Assembly (NCBI GenBank): GCA_002422305.1
Contig: DIUG01000007.1
Coordinates: 3,655-10,801, forward strand
DNA: 7,147 nt
Direction of reading: 5' to 3'
From: Patescibacteria group bacterium UBA6164
GTDB lineage: Bacteria; Patescibacteriota; Gracilibacteria; BD1-5; UBA6164
The first letter of the stretch is position 1. Every line of letters starts with the position of its first letter. This document shows positions 1 to 5,572 of this stretch, in pieces. A model generated the notes under the pieces. That model was not told the DNA's origin, made no database searches, and saw only the letters and a program-made list of their open reading frames with translations. Both the position numbers and the translations under genes were made by a program.

Positions 1-1
1 G

Positions 2-53
2 TGAAAAAGCCTATAATTTAAAAACAAAGTTTTTAAATTTAGGATTTTTTTCA
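2..53. terminator. Imperfect long hairpin, probable giant-virus 3' end / polyadenylation signal
   Basis: Bases 15-25 pair with 29-39 as an uninterrupted 11-bp stem around an AAA loop. After a one-base bulge, 10-13 pair with 40-43. After one mismatch, 4-8 pair with 45-49, and 2-3 can pair with 52-53. Mimivirus-type viruses end transcripts at such AT-rich hairpins (the known hairpin rule). If the transposon is removed, the minus-strand gene now at 3257-3628 would stop at 110-112, leaving this hairpin about 57 bases downstream, so it is probably that gene's native 3' signal. It could also serve a convergent gene left of the window. The remaining bases 54-115 hold no gene that I can see. Confidence 0.7.
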
Positions 54-115
54 ATTTTTATTATAATAAAAATTACCGAGATAAGATAAGACAATAAAAA
101 AATATGTAATTAATT

Positions 116-117
116 TA
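116..117. repeat. TA target-site duplication, left copy
   Basis: The TA dinucleotide directly outside the left inverted repeat is matched by TA at 3275-3276 outside the right one. The three bases beyond each TA (ATT on the left, AAT on the right) are also complementary. The rebuilt empty site is therefore the palindrome ATTTAAAT centred on TA, a plausible preferred target for this transposase class. Confidence 0.85.
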
Positions 118-145
118 GAGCAACGCGTATTTTAAATGCCGACTT
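118..145 (+). repeat. Left terminal inverted repeat (28 bp)
   Basis: It begins GAGCAACGCG and ends TGCCGACTT, and it is the exact reverse complement of 3247-3274. Counting the flanking TA and the palindromic target bases, identity extends to 33 bp (113-145 with 3247-3279). The transposase remnant's stop codon lies only three bases inside it. It contains the palindrome ACGCGT, striking in such AT-rich DNA. Perfect identity of the two ends implies a recent insertion or continued selection. Confidence 0.95.
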
Positions 146-148
146 TTA

Positions 149-687
149 TTAGTTCTTATAAATCTTTAATGTTCTTCTTTTGGTATATTTTCTCTTATTT
201 GTTTTATTTTTATAGTAATCTTTATTATAAGCATAAATAAAGTAATTTTTATAATTTTCTTCTTTTATTTTTATCTATTGATGTTTTCACACTTTCATCT
301 AATGCTGTAAATGTATTTGGTTTATCTAATTTTATATAATGTTTCATCTGATTAAAAAACTGCTCTATACTATTCAGTCTTGGGTGATAGGGACAGGTAT
401 ATACTAAATAATTACCACTTTCTTTTATTATTTGTTTCGTGCTTTCTTTTTTATGTATTTGTCAGTTGTCTAAAACAAATAATTTACCTCTCACTTTATT
501 ACATATCTGTTTCAAAAATTCGTTAAATCTTTCTGAATTCACTGCTCCATTTTGGTATAATTCAGACCCATCTTTTCAAACTTCTTTCACTACATTCAAA
601 TACTTCACATACCTTAACATAATTATTTATTTTATGGTAATGATTAACTGCTTTCAACTTCAAATCTGGTGTAAATTGTTTAGTCAT
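149..687 (-). pseudogene. Decayed IS630/Tc1-mariner family DDE transposase
   Basis: Reading the minus strand from an ATG at 685-687, a helix-turn-helix start (MTKQFTPDLKLKAVNHYHK, then C-E-V-F-E-C-S-E-R-S-L-K-R-W-V) runs 41 residues to a TGA at 562-564. In a different frame, from about 572, comes the C-terminal DDE part: FNEFLKQICNKVRGKLFVLDN, a TGA at 462-464, then QIHKKES and YTCPYHPRLNSIEQFFNQMK. The second catalytic Asp (468-470) and the final Glu (363-365) are separated by 34 residues, the DD34E spacing of mariner/IS630. That frame stops at 249-251. One base over, the ending continues (YFIYAYNKDYYKNKTNKRK) to a stop at 149-151. The stretch that should carry the first catalytic Asp is absent, so there is a large internal deletion plus a nonsense codon and a frameshift. 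It should be inactive. Confidence 0.88.
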
Positions 688-711
688 TTATATAATTATA
701 GAAATTATTTA

Positions 712-730
712 ACTATTTAGGAAAAATAAT
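712..730 (+). promoter_or_regulatory. TTATTTAGGAAAA-type repeat, copy 1, upstream of the small ORF
   Basis: This copy reads ACTATTTAGGAAAAATAAT and differs at one base from 1067-1085. It ends about 35 bases before the ATG at 764. A third copy stands at nearly the same distance before the Fanzor ATG. Repetition at matched spacing before two genes suggests a promoter or other upstream signal. It also lies just upstream of the divergent transposase remnant (ATG at 687). Gap 688-763 holds nothing else I can support. Confidence 0.4.
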
Positions 731-763
731 TAAAAATAATATGCTATATCAATATAATAAAAA

Positions 764-1066
764 ATGGAAGTTATTGACTATAAAAGGTTATATGAATTGT
801 CTATTATTGAAAAAGAAAAAATATTAACTGACAATCATAACAAACAATCAAAAATTAATGAACTAACAAAAGAATTAAACTCATATAAGATTGAAAATTA
901 TAGTAAAAAAAACTACTATCAAAAAAATAAGGAAAAAATTATTAAAAAGGTTAAGGAATATAATAAAAATTATGTAAAAACACCAGAAAAAATTAAAGAG
1001 TATAATAAACGAGCATACGAAAAAAGAAAGGCAAAGAAATTGGAAGAACAAAATTCAGAGAAATAA
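764..1066 (+). CDS. Small lysine-rich coiled-coil protein of the transposon
   Basis: The product has 100 residues and I do not recognise a named family. Residues 1-45 look like an acidic/basic alpha helix with heptad-like hydrophobics (YKRLYELSIIEKEKIL). Residues 46-95 are rich in K, N, E and Y, with repeated K-E-Y-N-K / Y-Y-Q-K-N-K-E-K patterns and a very basic end, a style seen in giant-virus coiled-coil or bZIP-like proteins. It may bind nucleic acid; that is inference. The ATG follows an A-rich leader very like the one before the Fanzor. Near-identical direct repeats (712-730 and 1067-1085) border the gene, the second beginning at its stop codon. It lies inside the element, so it could be an accessory factor for the Fanzor or the transposase, or captured viral cargo. 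Confidence 0.65.
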   Translation: MEVIDYKRLYELSIIEKEKILTDNHNKQSKINELTKELNSYKIENYSKKNYYQKNKEKIIKKVKEYNKNYVKTPEKIKEYNKRAYEKRKAKKLEEQNSEK

Positions 1067-1108
1067 TTATTTAGGAAAAATAATAAAATAAATAATTATT
1101 TAGGAAAA
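1061..1108 (+). promoter_or_regulatory. Tandem pair of AATTATTTAGGAAAA repeats upstream of the Fanzor
   Basis: AAATAATTATTTAGGAAAA occurs identically at 1061-1079 and 1090-1108, a 29-base period. The first copy overlaps the stop codon of the small ORF. The second ends about 35 bases before the Fanzor ATG at 1144, matching the spacing of the copy before the ATG at 764. The bases just before both ATGs are also alike (ATATAATAAAAA and ATATTATAAA). I read this as a repeated upstream control module. It does not match the mimivirus early promoter AAAATTGA. Function is inferred only from position. Confidence 0.45.
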
Positions 1109-1143
1109 GTATTTAGAAATATTTTCTTTACATATATTATAAA

Positions 1144-3102
1144 ATGGAATTGGAAGAAAAACCACCTGACCCTTCCGAACAAGTGTATCGGATTATTAAG
1201 TGTCCTTTGAAATGTGTTTTGAAAAGGTATGATACATTACATCCTATTATTGAAAAGGCAGTTATAGATATGAATGAAATTGTTATTTTATCTTATCAGT
1301 TTATTCGTATGTATTTGTTAAATAAATTCAATAACAACCAAGAATTACCTACTATCAATAAGCAGTTTGTTTTAGATGTAATAAAAACGATTAGTTCTCC
1401 AAATTCAAAAAGAGGTCAAAAAACAAAAGAAGAAAATATCAAAAATGCTACTAGAAAATCAGATATGAAACAATTTTATAATGAAGAATTTTCTAAATTA
1501 GTATCGCTTAGACCATCATATTCAAACAAAACTCATATAATAGCAATTACTGCTAATGAAATGATTACTTGTATCAATACCAATATTTCAACTCATTTTA
1601 TAAAGCATTTATTCAAATATATAAATTGTTTATTCAGAGAACAAAAGTCATTAGAAATCAAAAAAGAAAAAGATAAGGAAAAGCGTAAAGAACTTTATAA
1701 ACAATTGAACAAAGAAATTCGTGATTTGAAAAGTGATTTAATCAATAATAAAATAGAAAACTCAAAAGAAGAATACCATAGTTGGATTAGAGAAAATAAA
1801 GGTTTTTTATTTCCAACTAAAATAAGTAAATCGGTTGTTTATGATGTGAAAGCAAATCCAGAAAAATATATCAAACATTCTTTCTATATAAATCAAAAAA
1901 TAGAAGAATTAGGTAAAAGACCTTACCAAGTCATTCCACAAAGAAATAATATTGTTCCAAAAAGTATAAAATTAAACTCTAATGGTATTGTTGATTTGAT
2001 TGATGATAAGAAACAAACTATATTTCAATACAATAAAAGTGAGTTAGTTTTACACGCAAAGAAACACCAAAAACATATTTGGAGTAAGATATTGAAACTG
2101 GAAAAGAAACATATTTTCAAACAAAAAGAATATGTTTTTTACAATCAAATTATTACTGATGGTTTTAGTTGTTCTCTATTATTTATTTTGAAAAAATACA
2201 AAGATAAAGTATTTGGAGATAAATTACCAAAAGTAAATGATGAAATGGAATTTACCAAGTTGGAAGATTTATCCAAAGAAAAATGTGATGAATATTTAAC
2301 GGATAAATACAAATTAGTTTCATTAGACCCTGGTAAAATTAGACCAATTACTATGATTGATGAAAATAATAAGTTCTTCAAATATACTGCTTGTAGAAGA
2401 AGATTTGAAACATATACAAAACGAAGTAATTACATTATTTTACAAGAAAAGAAGAAAAATGGTATTATTGAGAAAGAAACAAAATTATCCAATTTCAATT
2501 CAAGAACTCTAAACCAAGACAAATATTCAAATTACATTACAAATAAAACAATATTAAATAATAAGTTAAAAGAATTTTACCAAAAACCTTTATTTCGTAA
2601 ATTAGCATTTCGCAGATTTATTAGAACCAAACAAAGTGAGGTTAAATTATTGAATGAGATTGAAAATACATATCTTACCAAAGAAGAAATAAAACAAGGA
2701 AAAAAGATTGTTATTTTACACGGAGATTATAGTAGAACATCTCAAATGAAAGATTGTATTTCTACACCAAATATTGGTATGAAAAAATTATTATTTTCCA
2801 GATTTGATATAGTAGAAGTAAATGAATTCAATACCAGTAAGTTATATAATAAATCTTTGAAAGAAATGGAAAATGTAATTGTTAGAAGAAAGAAACATAA
2901 AAAATCACTCCACGAAATACTAACTCCAAAAGAGGAAACCAAATGTCGTATATTCGTGAATAGAGATACTAATGCTTGTAAAAATATATTATTGCTTGGA
3001 AAATGCTATTTAGAAGGTCAAACAAGACCAGAACAATTTACAAGAAAAACAATAATTAAGGAAAAGGTTAAGAAACCAAGAAAAACAAACAAAAAAATAT
3101 AA
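1144..3102 (+). CDS. Fanzor (TnpB-like) RNA-guided RuvC endonuclease
   Basis: The 652-residue protein is long for TnpB (about 400) but normal for Fanzor. Its family cuts DNA adjacent to a short motif, guided by an RNA made from the transposon end. A variable N-terminal half carries a charged helical stretch near residues 164-205. The split RuvC core follows: RuvC-I is VSLDPGKIRPITMI with Asp395; the central block has GDYS (527-530) and S-T-P-N-I-G (540-545); RuvC-II is VEVNEFNTSK with Glu561 as likely catalytic residue; RuvC-III is VNRDTNACKNI with Asp608. All three acidic residues are present and the frame is intact. The usual zinc-ribbon cysteines after T-S-K are not: Tyr568 and Ser571 stand there, leaving only Cys601 near RuvC-III. 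The C-terminus is basic (KKPRKTNKKI), possibly nuclear-targeting or RNA-binding. It is co-oriented with the candidate guide RNA. Confidence 0.92.
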   Translation: MELEEKPPDPSEQVYRIIKCPLKCVLKRYDTLHPIIEKAVIDMNEIVILSYQFIRMYLLNKFNNNQELPTINKQFVLDVIKTISSPNSKRGQKTKEENIKNATRKSDMKQFYNEEFSKLVSLRPSYSNKTHIIAITANEMITCINTNISTHFIKHLFKYINCLFREQKSLEIKKEKDKEKRKELYKQLNKEIRDLKSDLINNKIENSKEEYHSWIRENKGFLFPTKISKSVVYDVKANPEKYIKHSFYINQKIEELGKRPYQVIPQRNNIVPKSIKLNSNGIVDLIDDKKQTIFQYNKSELVLHAKKHQKHIWSKILKLEKKHIFKQKEYVFYNQIITDGFSCSLLFILKKYKDKVFGDKLPKVNDEMEFTKLEDLSKEKCDEYLTDKYKLVSLDPGKIRPITMIDENNKFFKYTACRRRFETYTKRSNYIILQEKKKNGIIEKETKLSNFNSRTLNQDKYSNYITNKTILNNKLKEFYQKPLFRKLAFRRFIRTKQSEVKLLNEIENTYLTKEEIKQGKKIVILHGDYSRTSQMKDCISTPNIGMKKLLFSRFDIVEVNEFNTSKLYNKSLKEMENVIVRRKKHKKSLHEILTPKEETKCRIFVNRDTNACKNILLLGKCYLEGQTRPEQFTRKTIIKEKVKKPRKTNKKI

Positions 3103-3274
3103 ATAGTTGTTTCATTAAGGTAGTAAATGAAATAACATTAGATGGGAATTTGCTTATCTACCATAAAGTAAGCAAATGTTAAACCCATTACATAGAATTT
3201 AGTTTATTCTCCATAAGGAGGAAGCACTCGTATTTGTTTGTTGATTAAGTCGGCATTTAAAATACGCGTTGCTC
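3103..3274 (+). ncRNA. Candidate Fanzor omega (guide) RNA scaffold at the right end
   Basis: In TnpB/Fanzor elements the guide RNA comes from the region after the nuclease gene and ends at the transposon edge, the guide being read from flanking DNA. This gene-free segment has that position and three hairpins. Hairpin A pairs 3110-3116 with 3126-3132 (7 bp, 9-base loop). Hairpin B pairs 3148-3156 with 3169-3177 (9 bp, 12-base loop), closed outside by ATGGG 3142-3146 with CCCAT 3184-3188. Hairpin C pairs 3207-3212 with 3217-3222 around ATAA, one pair being a wobble. Loop A contains GGTAG (3119-3123) and loop B contains CTACC (3158-3162), a possible kissing interaction. GC is 27-33% in sampled lines, higher than the surrounding viral DNA. 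The RNA may start inside the Fanzor gene; its exact ends are unknown. Confidence 0.7.
3247..3274 (-). repeat. Right terminal inverted repeat (28 bp)
   Basis: It is the exact reverse complement of 118-145, ending CGCGTTGCTC before the TA. It is also the 3' end of the candidate guide-RNA scaffold on the plus strand. On the minus strand it encodes the last residues and the stop codon (3257-3259) of the interrupted viral gene. Confidence 0.95.
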
Positions 3275-3628
3275 TAAATCAAATAATAATTTACCTTTAA
3301 CATCATCTTTTAATCGATAAATTTTCATTTCTTTTAAATCTAAAATACTTTCTTTTTTAAGAATAGGTAATTTAATATCATTTTTATTTTTATATTTATT
3401 TAATTCTTTTTCTAATCTTTCAATTTCATGATTTTTTTCTTCTAATTGTTTATTCATTTTTGTAATGAAACTAACTTTAGTAAAATTTTTTAATTCTTCT
3501 TCTCTTTCATCATGTTGTTCTTTAATTTTTTCTAATTCATGAAATTTGTTATTAAGTAAATTAACTTGTTGTAAAACTTTATCTAATTCTAATTCAATAA
3601 TTTCTTTACTTTTAAGTAAATCTTCCAT
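3257..3628 (-). CDS. Viral coiled-coil protein with transposon-altered C-terminus
   Basis: The present reading frame gives 123 residues. Residues 5-85 are almost wholly heptad-like and charged (KIKEQHDEREEELKNF, KQLEEKNHEIERLEKEL), a long coiled coil without membrane segments. A short non-coil tail follows (ILDLKEMKIYRLKDDVKGKL). I do not recognise the family. The last five residues, EQRVF, and the stop come from the transposon's inverted repeat. Joining the flanks gives ...FDLN-stop, so the native protein is 119 residues and the insertion costs only one residue. It starts 27 bases after the end of the 372-residue gene on the same strand. A scaffold or structural role is a guess. Confidence 0.8.
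   Translation of the reverse strand: MEDLLKSKEIIELELDKVLQQVNLLNNKFHELEKIKEQHDEREEELKNFTKVSFITKMNKQLEEKNHEIERLEKELNKYKNKNDIKLPILKKESILDLKEMKIYRLKDDVKGKLLFDLEQRVF
3275..3276. repeat. TA target-site duplication, right copy
   Basis: TA follows the right inverted repeat and matches the TA at 116-117. On the minus strand it forms the last two bases of a Leu codon (TTA) of the interrupted gene. Confidence 0.85.
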
Positions 3629-3655
3629 TGTTATTATTATTTTTATTCTTTTAAA

Positions 3656-4774
3656 TTAATTCATAATACCTTTAATTTGTGGATATACTCTTTCATTAAT
3701 AAATTCTTTATTCATAGCAATATTACTTATTTTAGATACTTTATTAAAATCAGTTACTCTAGTTGGTTTATTAACTTCTTCATTGGCAGGAGAAACTTCA
3801 CCTGTATTACCAACACAAATAGGGGGGAATAAAGTAGGTGGTTTCCATCTATTAGTATTTAACATACCATGATCTTTATCCATACTAAAACTTAAACCAT
3901 CCATTTCAGCACCTAATGGAACCATCATATCTTCAGGTAACATATTATATTTCATATCTCCATCATCTCTATCATAATTTCTAGTTATTTTATTATAACT
4001 TTCAAATGCTTCAACATAAGTATTTTTTAATTCTGACATTTTTTTCATATCTTCTTCTTTAATTTTTAATAAAGCTTCTAATTTTTCTCGATATTCTTTT
4101 AATCTATCACTACGAGTAGAACCCATCATTTCATCTTTAGTATTATCAATTAATTGATTTACTTGAGCAATTTTAATTACTAATCTTTGAATATCTTTAT
4201 TACGATGTAAATCATCATAATTAATACCAAATTGATTTGCTAATCTACGATGAGGGTCTTTTTCTATTTTTAATTCATCTTTTAATTCTTTCATTTCTTT
4301 TTCATATTTAGCAACTTTTTCTTCTAATTGTTTAATCATTAATTTATCTTGATTAACGAAACCAGTTTTTTGATAATTTTTAATTTGTTGATCAATTTGT
4401 TGTCTGACTTGTAAAACAATATCATCTTTGAATTGATTATTAAGAGGTTTTTTAACTTCTGTTAAATTTAATTGAGTTCTTTTATCTTTAAATGGTGATT
4501 CTTCATATAAGTTTGGTACATCAATATCATCCATTGGTTTATTAACATTTTCTTCATTAGAAACAATAGGTGAGAATTTTTCAGTAGTTTTTAAATCCAT
4601 TGGAACAATAGGATATATTGGAGTTATAATTAAAGTTAAAATAGAAACAACAGAAACTAACAAAACAATCATAACCATTTCAATAACAGAATAATTTTTA
4701 GTAGGTAATAAATATAAGAAAATTAATAGGAAAAAAGCTAAAATTAAATATTTTATAATCGATTTATTTATCAT
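3656..4774 (-). CDS. Two-TM coiled-coil membrane protein, possible virion membrane component
   Basis: The product has 372 residues. Two hydrophobic segments lie at the N-terminus, about residues 6-24 and 30-52, separated by a short polar turn. They would form a hairpin anchor or a signal-anchor pair. A proline- and acid-rich linker follows (about 58-110), then a long coiled coil (about 115-265; EEKVAKYEKEMKELKDEL is typical). The C-terminal part is not coiled and has a distinctive W-K-P-P-T-L-F-P-P-I-C-V motif near 310-321. The layout suggests a protein fixed in the internal virion membrane or a host membrane with a large soluble domain. I do not recognise a named family. Codon use is strongly AT-biased like the other viral genes. 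It lies between two co-directional genes with gaps of 27 and 37 bases. Confidence 0.82.
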   Translation of the reverse strand: MINKSIIKYLILAFFLLIFLYLLPTKNYSVIEMVMIVLLVSVVSILTLIITPIYPIVPMDLKTTEKFSPIVSNEENVNKPMDDIDVPNLYEESPFKDKRTQLNLTEVKKPLNNQFKDDIVLQVRQQIDQQIKNYQKTGFVNQDKLMIKQLEEKVAKYEKEMKELKDELKIEKDPHRRLANQFGINYDDLHRNKDIQRLVIKIAQVNQLIDNTKDEMMGSTRSDRLKEYREKLEALLKIKEEDMKKMSELKNTYVEAFESYNKITRNYDRDDGDMKYNMLPEDMMVPLGAEMDGLSFSMDKDHGMLNTNRWKPPTLFPPICVGNTGEVSPANEEVNKPTRVTDFNKVSKISNIAMNKEFINERVYPQIKGIMN

Positions 4775-4811
4775 TACAAAAATTTAGATAATTATTTAAT
4801 TAAGGTATAAA

Positions 4812-5201
4812 TTAATTTAATACTAATATTTCTATTAATCTATATAATGTTATTGGTAATAATGCACCTACTCCAATTAAATATTTAGTTCCACCTGCTG
4901 TTAAAATTTTTTCAATAATAGAATTAGTGAATTCATATCTTCTAAAATCTTCTATTAAACTAATACCTATTACACTTAATAAAGAATCATTTAAACTATT
5001 ACTAGCTATCTCAGATGTTGCTACTTTTTTATCAGAGAATAATGAACTAATAAAATTCCAAATTAAATTAAAAACAAATAAACTAACAGCAACAATTAAT
5101 TTATTAAATAATGGATTATTAATATCAATATAATTGCCAATTAAAATTAAAATTACCATAATAAAGATATACATAGTACCGAGATATAAAACAGTTTTCA
5201 T
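4812..5201 (-). CDS. Small multi-pass membrane protein of unknown function
   Basis: The product has 129 residues. Hydrophobic stretches near 4-24, 34-55 and 106-127 predict three transmembrane helices. Between the second and third is a polar loop of about 50 residues (SDKKVATSEIASNSLNDSLL). The third contains G-V-G-A-L-L-P-I-T-L-Y-R-L. No enzyme motif is visible and I do not recognise the family. The start is the first Met after a 28-base gap from the upstream co-directional gene. Next to the 372-residue membrane protein, it could belong to the same membrane or virion assembly process; that is inference from neighbourhood only. Confidence 0.72.
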   Translation of the reverse strand: MKTVLYLGTMYIFIMVILILIGNYIDINNPLFNKLIVAVSLFVFNLIWNFISSLFSDKKVATSEIASNSLNDSLLSVIGISLIEDFRRYEFTNSIIEKILTAGGTKYLIGVGALLPITLYRLIEILVLN

Positions 5202-5224
5202 TATAAATAAAAAGAAAAATTATA

Positions 5225-5246
5225 TTAAATTAAATTAAATTAAATT
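5225..5246. repeat. TTAAA pentanucleotide tandem repeat
   Basis: Four perfect TTAAA units plus two bases span the stop codon (5230-5232) of the 101-residue gene and the gap before the next gene. Simple slippage could shift the end of the upstream gene. It is probably just low-complexity viral DNA. Confidence 0.6.
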
Positions 5247-5535
5247 TTATTGAAGCATTATTATTATCTATCCAAATGAAATTAATTTTAATATTACCTT
5301 GATATTTATGTTTTTTAGAAGGATAATAAATTTTATTATCTCTAATTAAAGGAATAATATTAAATTGATAATTTTCTCTTAATTTATTTTCAATAGATTT
5401 AGTAATTTGTATTAAATTATAATGAGAATTAATTTTAGGATTTAGAATTATAAAATCATCTTGATAATCTAAATCTTCTATTTCTAAAATAATTGTTTTC
5501 ATTGATAAACCATTTTTATTCTTAAAAAATTGCAT
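5230..5535 (-). CDS. Hypothetical 101-residue protein
   Basis: The frame encodes a soluble-looking protein with alternating hydrophobic strands (MKTIILEIEDLDYQDDFIIL, then FNIIPLIRDNKIYY and NIKINFIWIDNNNASIKFNL), suggesting a small beta-rich or alpha/beta fold. There is no signal peptide or membrane helix. The first Met begins at 5535. An internal Met at residue 12 (5502) starts the better-looking domain and could be the true start. The last codons lie in a TTAAA tandem repeat. It is first in the minus-strand gene row and divergent from the gene at 5573. Family unknown. Confidence 0.6.
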   Translation of the reverse strand: MQFFKNKNGLSMKTIILEIEDLDYQDDFIILNPKINSHYNLIQITKSIENKLRENYQFNIIPLIRDNKIYYPSKKHKYQGNIKINFIWIDNNNASIKFNLI

Positions 5536-5572
5536 GTTTTAATATAAGAAAAGAAATATTTTATTAATATAA
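5536..5572. promoter_or_regulatory. Divergent intergenic region with both promoters
   Basis: The minus-strand gene row (ATG at 5535) and the plus-strand pair (ATG at 5573) start back to back with only 37 almost pure A/T bases between them. Both sets of start signals must lie here or inside the coding sequences. I see no copy of the AAAATTGA early element. Confidence 0.45.

Larger units (their letters stand above)
118..3274. mobile_element. IS630/Tc1-mariner-type transposon carrying a Fanzor nuclease
   Basis: The element is 3,157 bp. It is bounded by 28-bp perfect inverted repeats and flanked on both sides by TA, the target duplication of Tc1/mariner/IS630 transposons. Inside are a decayed DD34E transposase on the minus strand, a small coiled-coil ORF, a full-length Fanzor and a structured segment before the right end. 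Fanzor genes are known passengers of several eukaryotic transposon classes, including mariner. The composition differs from the host genes: sampled 60-base lines in the Fanzor are about 25-30% GC against about 13-15% in neighbouring viral genes. Joining the flanks restores a sensible gene end, which supports the boundaries. Its own transposase looks dead, so movement would need a related transposase supplied in trans. Confidence 0.92.

Noticed and set aside
113..145. Inverted repeat of 33 bp taken as the true transposon end
   Set aside because: The outer five bases include the TA duplication and a palindromic target (ATTTAAAT), so the element proper more likely starts at GAG (118).
462..464. 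TGA in the transposase as a recoded Trp or selenocysteine codon
   Set aside because: The gene also has a large deletion and a frameshift, and intact genes here end normally (TGA ends the 72-residue gene), so a plain nonsense mutation is simpler.
439..720. Plus-strand frame of 93 codons
   Set aside because: It is the antisense shadow of the transposase remnant, whose minus-strand translation has clear helix-turn-helix and DDE motifs.
1061..1108. CRISPR-like array from repeated AAATAATTATTTAGGAAAA
   Set aside because: Only two adjacent copies separated by 10 bases plus one distant copy, in simple AT sequence; there are no spacers.
2145..2381. Minus-strand frame of 78 codons inside the Fanzor
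   Set aside because: It lies opposite the RuvC-I coding region and has no features of its own.
2742..2942. Minus-strand frame of 66 codons inside the Fanzor
   Set aside because: Antisense shadow of the RuvC-II region; the Fanzor frame is strongly supported.
4927..5133. Plus-strand frame of 68 codons
   Set aside because: Antisense to the 129-residue membrane protein, with no start context or motif.
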